From CBDFGQ01 sp965247295 (lineage in GTDB: Bacteria > Chloroflexota > Dehalococcoidia > Lucifugimonadales > JAGWBF01): DNA of 64,000 nt. The notes under the pieces are model-generated. The model was given only the letters and a program-made list of their open reading frames with translations, was not told the origin of the DNA and did not search any database. Where the stretch lies: contig CBDFGQ010000006.1 of assembly GCA_965247295.1 (NCBI GenBank), positions 124,001-188,000 on the forward strand, read 5' to 3'. Made by a program: the position numbers and the translations under genes. This document shows, in pieces, positions 9,724 through 18,692 of the stretch (the first letter of the stretch is position 1; each line of letters begins with the position of its first letter).

Positions 9724-9753
9724 ATTATAGGGCTCGTACTCAAGCAATGTAAA
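9724..9753 (-). promoter_or_regulatory. Sigma-70-type promoter for clpC
   Basis: On the minus strand, TTTACA (9753-9748), an 18-bp spacer and TATAAT (9729-9724). Transcription would start near 9716, giving a leader of about 200 nt. The rest of the 9514-9920 gap shows no gene. Confidence 0.6.
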
Positions 9754-9920
9754 GGTACATTTTTCCGGTTTCCGACGCGTTCCCCGGAAACTTGGGTGTG
9801 TGAATAATTTAACGAACTTGGCGGCAGGGTTTCACTGTACCATACGCAGGACAGAAATAATAGGGTGCAGCCCAGTTTTTAATCCGGAGAGGCACCGAAC
9901 TTTAGGCTAAAAAGGTAGCC

Positions 9921-10040
9921 CCCCGGCAGTGGCCTATTTTCCCACTCCGTTGCCAGAGCAGTATCGTCAGCGCTGGGGCGTTTCACTTCCGTGTTCGGGA
10001 TGGGAACGGGTGGGTCCGCCTCGCTCTAACCACCAAGGGG
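9921..10040 (-). rRNA. rrf: 5S ribosomal RNA
   Basis: The minus strand carries the conserved 5S loop A-C core (CCCGTTCCCATCCCGAACAC), followed by the GAAGTGAAACGCCCCAGCGC segment and a terminal CACTGCCGGGG pairing with the 5' CCCCTTGGTGG. Length is about 120 nt. No 23S or 16S gene is adjacent: clpC lies on one side and a secreted LamG protein on the other. It is therefore an unlinked 5S gene with its own promoter. Confidence 0.95.
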
Positions 10041-10056
10041 CTCCTCTACAGCCTCC

Positions 10057-10085
10057 AGTATCCAACATTTATCGCTACCTGGCAA
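10057..10085 (-). promoter_or_regulatory. Promoter of the isolated 5S rRNA
   Basis: On the minus strand, TTGCCA (10085-10080), a 17-bp spacer and GATACT (10062-10057), ending about 17 bp before the 5S 5' end. This fits a short directly initiated transcript. Confidence 0.5.
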
Positions 10086-10113
10086 GGGCTGCAAGGTGGC
10101 AAATGCTGTGCCT

Positions 10114-12258
10114 CTAGGAGGGTTTCAGCTTCCCGGCGCTGCCCGCGTCGTATATCGATTTAACCTCGGCGTCGCTGAGGGCCCGGTTGAAGATCTCCAC
10201 CTCGTCCAGGACCCCGGCGAATTCCACGCCGATGATCACGGGAGGGCCCGACGAATCGGGGGCAGTACCCGCAAAGGAAAGGCTTGCCACCACGGCCCCA
10301 TCCATGAACAGCTTGTGGCTGTTGCCGCTGCGCACGTAGGCGTAGTGATGGAAGTTGGAGTCCAAGACGGAGGGGCCCAGCAGGCCGAAGAAGGCGCCGC
10401 CGGTACTGAAGCCTGCGGCTAACTGGTCGCCCGTGAAGCTGAGTTCGTAGGTCACGTCGCCCGTCGCCTTCAAAACCATGACCCCACCGCCACCAAACAC
10501 GGTCCGCCTGGCCCACAGGTCAACGGTCAGGTCACCTGTGAGGTTCAGGCTGGGGCTGGGCGCCACAAATACGTCACCGCTCCCGCTCAGGCTAAACCCC
10601 TGTCCCACCATGCCCGTGGCGAAGGTCGCGTCACCCGTCAGGGCGCCGTCGTTACTACCTATGATGTCGTCAGCGTTGCCGTCCCCGGGCCACCAGCTCA
10701 CCATGCCGGAGGGTGGCGTAATTGCCATGTCCCCCGTGGCCAGGTCACCGGTACGGTCAACGGCCCCAAGCACCACCACCGGCGAGAACAGCAGGTAGTA
10801 CTTGTCCAGCAGGGCGAAGTCGGCGTCATCCACGTCCCCATCCCGGTCGAAGTCCGCCCTGGGATCGAAAGCCTTCAGGTCACCCTGTACCAGTACCGGC
10901 CCGGTGTCCGTCTTGCTGGTGCCAAAGGCCGCCACCAGGACGCTGGCGTCCAGGGAGTTGACGATGGACGCCGGCTCCAGGCGCTGCCCTTTTTGCACAC
11001 GGGTGTCGTTGAGGGCGTTCCCCGCGGGCAGGATTCCGATGTCCACCATGAGCGAGACCGGCCCGGCCAGGGGCACGTCGTCTCTCAGATTCACCAAGGT
11101 CCCGTCGGCCTCGACGGTGATGTCGTAGTAGCCGGTGGTCACGTCGCCCAGGGGCAGTCCGGACAGGGTCTTGCCGGTGCCGGCGTCGGGCGTTCCCGTC
11201 TTACCTTTAAAGGCCACGGTCCGGCGGGCGTGCTGCCCCCTTGCCGGGTCGGTGAACAGAAGCCATCGTGTCTGGTCTATGTTCCGGAACGCCTTGGCGT
11301 CGTACAGCACCACCTTGAAGTCCACGGGGGCGTCGCCCGTGCCCTCCAGGAGCACCTCCAGCGTCAGCCCGACCTGGGCGCCCGTGGTTACAAAGGCCGC
11401 CGGCGTGGAGGGCAGTCCGGTGAGGGGGTCGTTTCCGGGTCTGGTCTTGCCCCTTACCCGCCACCGATAGTGCCTGCCGGGTTCCAGGGTCGGTACCGGT
11501 ATGCCTAACGCGGGCAACTCGGACAATGTCCGGGTCTGGCGGGAGCCCGAGATACCCGCGTGGGGGATGTCCCGTATGGCCGTCGTGATCAGAGCGTCGT
11601 TGGAGAAGTCGCCGCTGGTTATCTCCAGGTCATATAGATTGGACAGAGCATCCTGCGGCTGCCAGATGAAGGTGGTGTCCAGGTCCCCCGTTTCAGCTAT
11701 GGGCGACACGAGGAGCGGCGCCCTGGGCTGGTTACGGTTCACCGTAAGGGTGCGGTCGACGAAGTTGCTGACGTTGCCCGCATCATCCCTGGCCCTCACC
11801 CGCCACGCGTAGTCTCTCGTGAGAGTAACCGGATCAACGGGAAGGTCCGTGGAGGGAGTGAAACTCTTGGCTGTGAGGTCGTTTCTATTTATTAGGTAAG
11901 GCCCGGTCTCAATGTCGCCTGAGACGGCTATCTGTATGGTGTAGGTGATCGGTTGGCTGGGATCGTCGTGGGTCCAGCGAAACTCGGGCTTCTGGGTGCC
12001 CAGGGTTGCGCCCTGCGGAGGAGCTATCAGGACCGGGTCGTCTATATCAGTATCGACCCTGAACGCCCGGACTTCCAGCGTGTTGAGTGGAGTCTCGTTG
12101 GGCGCGTTGGCCGTGTCCAGGGCCCCCACTCGCCACCTGAAGGGTCCATCTATGCCGAATGTATGCTGGGCCCCAGTGTTGGGGTGTGCTACCAAGGTCT
12201 CGAAAATCGGTGGGTCAAAGACCCCGCCGCCGTCGGGCCACACCAGTTGTTGCCCCAT
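10114..12258 (-). pseudogene. Secreted FnIII/dockerin-like/LamG protein, 3' part of a frameshifted gene
   Basis: 714 codons from 12258. Fibronectin-III-like repeats with YxWRVRARD motifs (about residues 40-290), a dockerin-like Asp-rich segment (DFDRDGDVDDADFALLD, about 460-480), and a C-terminal concanavalin/LamG domain opening with SWWPGDGNADD and ending in LSDAEVKSIYDAGSAGK. There is no signal peptide, and the reading begins in the middle of a beta domain while overlapping the CHRD gene by 70 bp in another frame. The simplest reading is that both are one exported protein split by a frameshift near 12250; an overlapping second gene starting at the ATG 12258 is the alternative. The C-terminus matches the LamG gene at 34917-36105. 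Confidence 0.7.
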
Positions 12259-13181
12259 TCCGCCCGCTGGCGCTGGCCCAGGGTCTGGAGCTGGATATTG
12301 GTGGTATCACCCGTAGCGCCCTTGACGAAGGTGTATCTGGAGTCGTCACCCGCGCCCGCCGGGTAGATCTGCCCGCGGATCTCTCCACCGGTGTGTGCGC
12401 TCGTGTGCACGTTGACGTAGAGCCCGCCCGCCAGCAGCTCTGCCAGCCTGCCGGCCGTAAAGGGCTCGCTGTCGCTGCTCCTCCACACGCCCATGGCCGT
12501 GTCGGCCGTGAAGACTAGGGTCCGCACGGGGCCTCCGTTGGAGCCGGCCGGGGCGTTGTGGATGTGGGCTACACTCAACGGACCCTTCAACGCGGCCCGG
12601 TCTATCTTAATCTCGAATGCCAGCTCCGTCTGGCCCTGGTTCAGCCAGAAGCGGCCCTTGCCCATGGCCGGGGAATCGGTGGGGACCTGGCCGCCGTCCA
12701 CCTTCGCGAAGAACAGCCCGTCGGTCGTCATTCCCAGGGTGCAGGACCGCGGGAAGCCGCCATTGTCGGGAGAGCCCACGATGCTCGTTCGGAGGGCCTC
12801 CTTGCCGGTCAAGGCCAAACGGTCGCCGGAAAGGGCCAACTGGAGGCCGGGGAACCCCGGCGCCGCGTCCACGCTTTTCAAAATTCCTTTGGCACCGTCG
12901 ATTCGCATGTGGAACTCGGCGGCGTACATGTCATCCGAAGTGGACGGGAACTCCACCAGGAGGTCTATGCTGGCCCGGTCGCCTATGCTAAGGAGGACAA
13001 GGGGCGCGACGGAAAGGTTCCGAGGGGGGTCGCCGTCGGTGACCAGCTTTACGTGGGGGCCACCGTGGTCTGCGAAGGCTGCCTGTGCGGCAAAAGCAAT
13101 CACCGCCATGAGGGCGATGACGGCAGGTACAAGCAGAACCTTCATTCCCTTTCCAGGTGCCCGCTGGGATCGTTCACCCAT
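12189..13181 (-). CDS. Exported CHRD-domain protein
   Basis: 330 aa from the ATG at 13181, preceded by AAGGAGG. A signal peptide (KVLLVPAVIALMAVIAFA, then AxAFA) leads to a beta-rich region and a CHRD domain (VAHIHNAPAG ... GGLYVNVHTSAHTGGEIRGQI, about residues 200-290), a domain found in chordin and in bacterial extracellular proteins. The last 20 or so residues after EWGN look out of frame, whereas the frame of the next feature continues a plausible domain. The full product is probably the CHRD part joined to the FnIII/LamG part. Surface or extracellular role inferred. Confidence 0.75.
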   Translation of the reverse strand: MGERSQRAPGKGMKVLLVPAVIALMAVIAFAAQAAFADHGGPHVKLVTDGDPPRNLSVAPLVLLSIGDRASIDLLVEFPSTSDDMYAAEFHMRIDGAKGILKSVDAAPGFPGLQLALSGDRLALTGKEALRTSIVGSPDNGGFPRSCTLGMTTDGLFFAKVDGGQVPTDSPAMGKGRFWLNQGQTELAFEIKIDRAALKGPLSVAHIHNAPAGSNGGPVRTLVFTADTAMGVWRSSDSEPFTAGRLAELLAGGLYVNVHTSAHTGGEIRGQIYPAGAGDDSRYTFVKGATGDTTNIQLQTLGQRQRAEWGNNWCGPTAAGSLTHRFSRPW

Positions 13182-13363
13182 GGCGCCCTCCTTAAGAGCG
13201 GTTGGTTCCTGTCTTTCCGATGGAGCAAGCAACGACTTTATTTAGAAGGAAGTCCGCGATGCTGCTCGCTGCCATGGTCGGAGCTAAATCGGCTACTAGC
13301 TTAAAGGCTCGCCACTTGGATACGACGAATAAATCCCCTAGCTCGCTATGCGAACTGAGGCCG

Positions 13364-13392
13364 ATTCTACAGGCATCGTACTACAAACGCAA
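13364..13392 (-). promoter_or_regulatory. Promoter candidate for the CHRD gene
   Basis: On the minus strand, TTGCGT (13392-13387), 17 bp, TAGAAT (13369-13364). The leader to the ATG at 13181 would be about 175 nt. Nothing else was seen in the 13182-13490 gap. Confidence 0.45.
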
Positions 13393-13490
13393 GCCCTTTC
13401 TGGCCTTCCAAGCTGCCGGTGCGTCGGCGGCATTTGGAGGGGAGGAAAGGGCTAATGCACTGCGGCCAAATTTTGCCCCTACTGGGAACC

Positions 13491-13940
13491 CTAAGGGTGG
13501 TGCGCTATCTCCTGGGTCGGGGAGTGGCCATGGTCCTCACAGGCTACCCAGCGGTGTCCGTGTTCAAAGTGCTCCTTCTTCCAGATTGGCACCGTTTCCT
13601 TGAGCCGGTCCACGGCCATATGGCAGGCGTGGAAGGCCTCCGCCCTATGGGGAGAGGCTATCGCCACAACCAGGCTAATTCCCCCGATGTCTACCCTCCC
13701 CAGTCGGTGGGCTACGGCGATGTCCTCGATGCTCCACCGGGACTTGATATCATGGCATATCTTTTCCAGCTCCTTCAGGGCCATCTCCTCGTAGGCCTCA
13801 TACTCCAGATAGAGGACCTTTCGTCCTTCGGCGTAGAGCCTGGTGGTCCCCAGAAAGGTGACCACTGCGCCGTTGGTGTCCCTGCGGACCCTGGCCGTAA
13901 CCTCCTCGGGATCGAGCCGATCGCGGGTGATGCGTATCAT
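13491..13940 (-). CDS. moaE: Molybdopterin synthase catalytic subunit MoaE
   Basis: 149 aa. Typical MoaE motifs: GAVVTFLGTTR near residue 24, YLEYEAYEEMA, IEDIAVAHRLGRVDIG, and the active-site region ETVPIWKKEHFE with the conserved lysines. It inserts dithiolene sulfur into precursor Z together with MoaD. The start overlaps the moaD stop by 4 bp (ATGA), implying translational coupling. Confidence 0.95.
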   Translation of the reverse strand: MIRITRDRLDPEEVTARVRRDTNGAVVTFLGTTRLYAEGRKVLYLEYEAYEEMALKELEKICHDIKSRWSIEDIAVAHRLGRVDIGGISLVVAIASPHRAEAFHACHMAVDRLKETVPIWKKEHFEHGHRWVACEDHGHSPTQEIAHHP

Positions 13941-14194
13941 ATCTTGCCTCCACTCACCGGGGGTATCAGGGCTATGTCGTCACCATCGAGCAGTACCCGC
14001 CCCGGGTCGGCGTAATCTGCATTCACGGCAACCACGATGTCGACGTTGGGAGGGGCCAGCTGTGGGAAGAGAGTCCTTATCTGTGCCACCAGTTGTGATA
14101 CGGTAGCGTCGGGGCCCAGGTCCAGGGTGAGATCGTTGACGCCTGCCCTCTCACGGTATAACGCAAAGAAGTGCACCTTTACTTGCAATGTCAT
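13937..14194 (-). CDS. moaD: Molybdopterin synthase sulfur carrier MoaD, C-terminal GG followed by two extra residues
   Basis: 85 aa from the ATG at 14194 (MTLQVKVHFFALYRERAG). Ubiquitin-like beta-grasp with the family ending IALIPPVSGG, but the frame adds Lys-Ile after the Gly-Gly before the stop. Canonical MoaD must end in a free Gly-Gly to be adenylated by MoeB and thiocarboxylated, so this protein would need trimming or is a sequence variant. The frame is open further upstream, but those residues are not MoaD-like. Overlaps moaE by 4 bp. Confidence 0.9.
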   Translation of the reverse strand: MTLQVKVHFFALYRERAGVNDLTLDLGPDATVSQLVAQIRTLFPQLAPPNVDIVVAVNADYADPGRVLLDGDDIALIPPVSGGKI

Positions 14195-14298
14195 GCCTCG
14201 GTTATCCACTCTTACGGGAGGCAACGCGCCTGCTCCTGGATTCCTAATCAGACCAATAGAGGCCTCCGTAGCGCGTGCCCCTTCCCGACCACCGTGCA

Positions 14299-14327
14299 AT
14301 TATATTTAACCACGTATGCGGTGTCCA
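14299..14327 (-). promoter_or_regulatory. Promoter for moaD-moaE
   Basis: On the minus strand, TGGACA (14327-14322), 17 bp, TATAAT (14304-14299); start near 14292, about 100 nt before moaD. The remainder of the 14195-14521 gap shows no gene, only a short CG-rich stretch (14330-14385) of the kind often found between bacterial genes. Confidence 0.6.
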
Positions 14328-14521
14328 GCGACTCCGGATGCTTCGCTGCGCTCAGTGCCTGCCCTGAGTAGATCGAAGGGGTGACAGAAGGGTAGGCAGC
14401 TACAGCCCTGGTGGTGTTGGTGTCTACCGGTATGATAGCTTGTGAGCGAGGGGTACGGGCTGCTGTGGTTGGGGTGGGGCCTCACGAGCTCCTGGCAAAA
14501 TCGTTATTCGAAGGGGGGGAG

Positions 14522-14944
14522 ATGAAATTCGACGACATCCGTCCGTTCCTAGGATCCAACCACCGAGGGGTGGTCACCACTATACAGCCCAACGGGGCCG
14601 TCCAGGCCAGCATCGTGGTGTGTGGCGCCTTCCAGGGACAGCTTGCCTTCGTATCGGTACGGGGAAGCTCGGCCAAGATACACAACCTGCGCCGGGACCC
14701 CCGCTGTACGGTCCTGGCTGTGACCAGCGACTGGCGCAGCTATGCGGTCGTGGAAGGGGATGCACGGCTTCACGATTCCCGCAACACCGAAGCAGAGGAG
14801 CTACGTCGTCTCCTCCGAGACGTCTACCGTGCCTGCGGCGACGCGGACCACCCGGACTGGGAGGAGTATGACAGGGTCATGCGGCAGGAGAACGCCGTGG
14901 TGGTACTGGTGCGCCCCGCTCGCATCTACGGCCTCCTCCGCTGA
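14522..14944 (+). CDS. PPOX-class F420/FMN-dependent oxidoreductase-like protein
   Basis: 140 aa from the ATG at 14522, with an AAGGGGGGGAG site just before; the frame is open 37 codons upstream but those residues are not family-like. A split-barrel flavin-binding fold of the pyridoxamine-phosphate-oxidase class: RGVVTTIQPNGAVQASIV in strands 1-2, VSVRGSSAKIHNLRRDPRCTVLA in strands 3-4, and a YAVVEGDARL strand. Members reduce or oxidise small molecules with F420H2 or FMN. Cofactor choice cannot be fixed by eye. Divergent from moaD, probably monocistronic with a hairpin downstream. Confidence 0.85.
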   Translation: MKFDDIRPFLGSNHRGVVTTIQPNGAVQASIVVCGAFQGQLAFVSVRGSSAKIHNLRRDPRCTVLAVTSDWRSYAVVEGDARLHDSRNTEAEELRRLLRDVYRACGDADHPDWEEYDRVMRQENAVVVLVRPARIYGLLR

Positions 14945-15029
14945 GTCCACGGTGATGCTTGCTCCGGCGTCAGGAGCGTGCGGTTCCAGCTACCTCTGTG
15001 AGGCCCTGATCGGGGTACTTCTCTCGGTC

Positions 15030-15056
15030 AAAAGGATGACTAGTAGTCGTCCTTTT
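15030..15056 (+). terminator. Hairpin after the F420/FMN oxidase gene
   Basis: AAAAGGATGAC, a five-base loop, and GTCGTCCTTTT form an 11-bp stem with one G-T type pair. It lies 86 bp beyond the stop. Confidence 0.55.
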
Positions 15057-15230
15057 AGCGTCCGTCAAATCGGCAACTCCGCTGATCACAGCGGCGGCTT
15101 GTGCCCCTTATCATCGATGGTGAAAACGGCTTCTCCGGGCTCCTAAGGCATGGACAACAGAGTGAACGAGATGGGGCCTGGCCGGAGTAGTCCAGGTAGT
15201 GCCAGTTAGTGATCGTAATAAGGAAGTAGG

Positions 15231-15419
15231 ATGATGTTCTGGCTGAAAGCCTGCCCCCGGTGCAGCGGCGACCTGCACCTGGAGGTTGACGAGATGGGAG
15301 ACAAGGAAATCTACTGCGTCCAGTGTGGCTTCCGGAAGTTCGGTTCGCCCCTGGTCTTAACCAGGCTCATGGGAGCCGCTGAGTCCAAGGAAGCCCCCGC
15401 CATTCCCTGGGCCGCCTAG
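15231..15419 (+). CDS. Small zinc-ribbon protein
   Basis: 62 aa. Two CxxC knuckles, CPRC near residue 9 and CVQC near residue 29, make a typical treble-clef or zinc-ribbon fold. AGGAAG lies close to the ATG at 15231. It precedes the ABC exporter genes by 35 bp in the same direction and may be co-transcribed with them. Specific role unknown. Confidence 0.7.
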   Translation: MMFWLKACPRCSGDLHLEVDEMGDKEIYCVQCGFRKFGSPLVLTRLMGAAESKEAPAIPWAA

Positions 15420-15454
15420 AGCACCAACCTACACCAAAATAAGGGGGAGTGGGG

Positions 15455-16423
15455 ATGACTACACCCACCGACTTCGAGGGACGGCCCGACGTTAGTAACA
15501 TGAGCCTCCCACAGAAGACGGCCCGCGCATCCCTGCCCACAGAGTGCCCCCCGCTGCTCATCCGTAGCCTCCAGAAGCGCTACAAGGGCGGGACCTGGGC
15601 CAATCGGGATATCAACCTGACGGCGCAGCCCGGGGAGGTGTTGGGTATCCTGGGGCCCAACGGAGCGGGCAAGACCACCCTGGTCCGACAGATAACCACG
15701 GAGCTCATCCCCACTTCCGGCGAGATTCGCGTCTTCGGCCACGATGTGGTGGCCGAGCCTTCGGTGGTCAAAGGGCTTCTGGGCGTGGTGCCCCAGGAAG
15801 GGACCCTCTTCGAGTACCTCACCGTCTACCAGCACCTGAGCATCTTCGCCAAGCTGCGCGGCCTATCGCCCAAAATTGCCGGACGCCGGGCGGAGGAACT
15901 GATCGAGAGCCTCCACTTGGCCGAGCACCGTAACGTGGTCATTGACAAGCTGTCTGGCGGGCTCCGGCGGCGGGTCCTCATCGGCATCGCCGCCGTAGCG
16001 AGGCCGCCACTGATGGTTCTGGACGAGCCCACCACGGGCCTCGACCCTCGCTCGCGGCGGGACCTGTGGACCCAGTTGCGGCGCTACAGGGAAGGCGGCG
16101 CCACCATCCTCCTCACCACCCACTACATGGAGGAAGCGGAGGCGCTCTGCGACCGCGTGGGCATCATCCACCAGGGGCGCCTCTTGGCCCTGGACACCGT
16201 AGACAACCTGCGCGCCGCCCATGGATACGAATACAAGCTTATTTACACCCGCAATGGCTCCGCCGAGGAGGAACACACTCTGTACGGCCCAGACAGCGAG
16301 GAACTGGTGGAACGAGTCCGGTCCATGGGTATCCACCAGTTCACCGTGTCGCGGACAAACCTGGAGGATGTGTACCTGGCCCTGACGGGCGAGAGGGAGG
16401 CCCTGGATGCCGACTCAAGCTGA
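15455..16423 (+). CDS. ABC transporter ATP-binding subunit (DrrA/ABC-2 type)
   Basis: 322 aa. Walker A GPNGAGKTTL, signature LSGGLRRRV, Walker B MVLDEPTTGLD, and the H-loop TTHYMEEAE appear in order. The C-terminal 90 residues resemble the DrrA-type extension. The ATG at 15455 is favoured by AAGGGGGAG seven bases before; a GTG two codons earlier is possible. It overlaps the permease gene by 17 bp, which makes the pair a two-gene exporter. Substrate unknown; drug, lipid or polysaccharide export are typical of the class. Confidence 0.93.
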   Translation: MTTPTDFEGRPDVSNMSLPQKTARASLPTECPPLLIRSLQKRYKGGTWANRDINLTAQPGEVLGILGPNGAGKTTLVRQITTELIPTSGEIRVFGHDVVAEPSVVKGLLGVVPQEGTLFEYLTVYQHLSIFAKLRGLSPKIAGRRAEELIESLHLAEHRNVVIDKLSGGLRRRVLIGIAAVARPPLMVLDEPTTGLDPRSRRDLWTQLRRYREGGATILLTTHYMEEAEALCDRVGIIHQGRLLALDTVDNLRAAHGYEYKLIYTRNGSAEEEHTLYGPDSEELVERVRSMGIHQFTVSRTNLEDVYLALTGEREALDADSS

Positions 16424-17198
16424 GGCAACTACCAAAGGCGTCGCAGCAGCCATGCCCACAGGGGGAGCAATCAAGTTCTTGCGCGACCTGCGCGCCGTCC
16501 TCGAGATGAAGCTCATTCTAATGCGGCGTGGCTGGTACTGGTTCCTCCTTAGCTCCATGTTTTTTCCCGTGATGATATTCTACTGGACCCGCTCCATGGC
16601 TCCAGACGAACCAGAGGCGGTCCTGCGGGTGATGACGGGGACGATTGTCTTCGGGCTGTCTCTGGCGACGGTGGGGACGCTGGCACAGCAGATGATCCAG
16701 GACCGCTTCCAGGGGCGGTGGAAGCTCTTGATCACCATGCCCATGTCCAAGGTCGCCTACGCTACGGGGGTACTGGCCTTCGCCACCATGCTGGCCGCAT
16801 CTACCGTTGTGTTCCTCCTGGCCTTCTCCAGTGTTGCGGGAGTTGACTTCACCATCACATGGGCCTTCTTCCTGATCATCATACCCGTATTGTTGAGTAT
16901 GGCCGGGCTTCCTCTGTTCATCGTCAGCTACGCCCCCTCCGCCGAGGCGGGCAACGTCATGATCAACCTCTTGAGCACCGCCCTGGTCCTGGTGTCGCCC
17001 GTTTTCTTCACCATGGAGCAGGCCCCTCTGGTACTGAAGTGGATCGGGTGGGTGTCGCCGATGCGGTATGCCGCCGACGGCATCGCCCGCTCCCTCTCGG
17101 GGGGGACAGATATCTGGGTGGAGTTTGCCGCCCTGGCCGGCTTCGCCGTGGCCACGATAGGGCTGGGGCTCTGGAAGCTCCGGTGGCGCGAACGGTAA
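16407..17198 (+). CDS. ABC-2 type permease
   Basis: 263 aa with about six membrane segments (WYWFLLSSMFFPVMIFYW, FGLSLATVGTLA, TMLAASTVVFLLAF, FFLIIIPVLLSMAGLPLF, a segment around LLSTALVLVSPVFF, and a C-terminal AALAGFAVATIGLGLW). The NVMINLLSTALVLVSPVFF ... MRYAADGIAR stretch is the ABC-2 signature region. Its start lies inside the end of the ATPase gene, implying coupled translation; together they form a complete exporter. Confidence 0.9.
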   Translation: MPTQAEATTKGVAAAMPTGGAIKFLRDLRAVLEMKLILMRRGWYWFLLSSMFFPVMIFYWTRSMAPDEPEAVLRVMTGTIVFGLSLATVGTLAQQMIQDRFQGRWKLLITMPMSKVAYATGVLAFATMLAASTVVFLLAFSSVAGVDFTITWAFFLIIIPVLLSMAGLPLFIVSYAPSAEAGNVMINLLSTALVLVSPVFFTMEQAPLVLKWIGWVSPMRYAADGIARSLSGGTDIWVEFAALAGFAVATIGLGLWKLRWRER

Positions 17199-17333
17199 GA
17201 GGGCTTCCCTGTGGCCGGGTTCCCGTCGAGGCGGCATCGCCCGGCTCGGGAACATTTTCGAGAGTAATCCCGTCTTATCGTTCAGGTGGAGATTTACGCA
17301 GACTCTCAAGCCCCTGAAAGGAGGACATCAGCC

Positions 17334-18689
17334 ATGAGACCACTGGGTACGTTTAACTGGAAATGGTTCGTCATCTGGTCGGCCCTCGTGACGCTGGCGC
17401 TGGCCGCCTGCGGCTCCGAGCTGGCCACCCCAGGCGCAACCTCTACCATGCCGGAGCCGACGTCGGCGCTGGTGCCTACGTCCTCTCCCACGGTTGAGCC
17501 GACGCCCATCGTGGACCTGGCCAGCCTGCTGGCCTCCGTGGACGACAGTATCGTGGCCGCGAACACGAGTTTCGGCTTCAGACTCTTCTCCGAGCTGACC
17601 GCCCGGGACGCGGGGCAGAGCGTCTTTATATCTCCTTTGAGTGTCTCCACCGCCCTCGCGATGACCTACAACGGGGCTGCCGGAGGCACACAACGGGCGA
17701 TGGCCCAAGCGCTGGGGCTGGATGGGATGGAGCTGGATAAGGTCAATGCCTCCAGTGCCGCGCTGCTCCGAAGCCTCGATGCCCTTAACCCGGCGGTGGA
17801 GCTGAGCATCGCCAACTCCCTCTGGGCGCGCCAGGGAGAGCCATTCAGCGGCGATTTCCTGGACCGAAACCAACGATACTATGGGGCCGAAATCGCCACG
17901 CTGGACTTCGGCGATCCCAAATCGGCTGACGTCATCAACGGGTGGATAGACACCAAGACGAAGGGCAAGATAGACCGGATGATCGGCAAGATCAAGCCCT
18001 CGACGGTGATGATGCTGATCAACGCCATCTACTTCAAGGGGAAGTGGCATACTCCCTTCGACCCTGAGAGGACCACGGACAGGGCCTTCCATCTGGCCGA
18101 CGGGACCGAAAAGCTGCACCCCATGATGTCCCAGTCGGGCAGATTCCGCCATCTCAATGGCGAGGGGTTCCAGGCCGTGAAACTGGCCTACGATGAGGGA
18201 GGCTCGGCCAGCGAGGAGAAGGGCGGCTTCAAGGATACCCGCGTCGGCATGTACGTCTTCCTTCCCGACGCCGACTCCAGCCTGGAAGAGTTCCTCGGCG
18301 AGCTCGATGCGGAAAGCTGGGAGACGTGGATGTCACAGTTCGAAGTCGGGCAAGGGAAGGTCGTGATTCCCCGATTCAAGCTCGAATATAGCTCAAAGCT
18401 CAACGACGCCCTTAAGGCGCTTGGCATGGGTGTGGCCTTTGGCGGCTCCGCCGACTTTTCGGCCATGGCCCCCCGGGGCCTGTGGATCGACGAGGTGAGC
18501 CACAAGGCGGTGGTGGAAGTCAACGAAGAGGGTACCGAAGCCGCCGCCGCCACGGTCGTGGCAATGGAGGAGTCGATGGCGATCCAGCGTATCGATTTCG
18601 TGGCAGACCGGCCGTTCTTCTTCGCCATCAGGGACGACACGACGGGGACGGTGCTGTTCATGGGCGCCCTGTTCGAGCCGGAGGAGTAG
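17334..18689 (+). CDS. Lipoprotein serpin (serine protease inhibitor)
   Basis: 451 aa from the ATG at 17334 with GAAAGGAGG upstream. A signal peptide ends in a lipobox (LAAC, Cys about residue 26), then a Thr/Pro-rich linker of about 50 residues, then a full serpin domain: NxxxSPLSVSTALAMTYNGA, LINAIYFKGKW, VPRFKLEYSSKLNDALKALGM-like and the C-terminal DRPFFFAIRDDTTGTVLFMG. The reactive-loop hinge EEGTEAAAAT has the small residues needed for loop insertion, so it is predicted to be inhibitory. Counting 17 residues from the hinge Glu puts P1 at or near a Ser before Met, but the loop is about two residues longer than in antitrypsin, so P1 is uncertain. Anchored outside the cell membrane; it would protect against extracellular proteases. 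Followed after 3 bp by another lipoprotein gene. Confidence 0.95.
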   Translation: MRPLGTFNWKWFVIWSALVTLALAACGSELATPGATSTMPEPTSALVPTSSPTVEPTPIVDLASLLASVDDSIVAANTSFGFRLFSELTARDAGQSVFISPLSVSTALAMTYNGAAGGTQRAMAQALGLDGMELDKVNASSAALLRSLDALNPAVELSIANSLWARQGEPFSGDFLDRNQRYYGAEIATLDFGDPKSADVINGWIDTKTKGKIDRMIGKIKPSTVMMLINAIYFKGKWHTPFDPERTTDRAFHLADGTEKLHPMMSQSGRFRHLNGEGFQAVKLAYDEGGSASEEKGGFKDTRVGMYVFLPDADSSLEEFLGELDAESWETWMSQFEVGQGKVVIPRFKLEYSSKLNDALKALGMGVAFGGSADFSAMAPRGLWIDEVSHKAVVEVNEEGTEAAAATVVAMEESMAIQRIDFVADRPFFFAIRDDTTGTVLFMGALFEPEE

Positions 18690-18692
18690 CCA

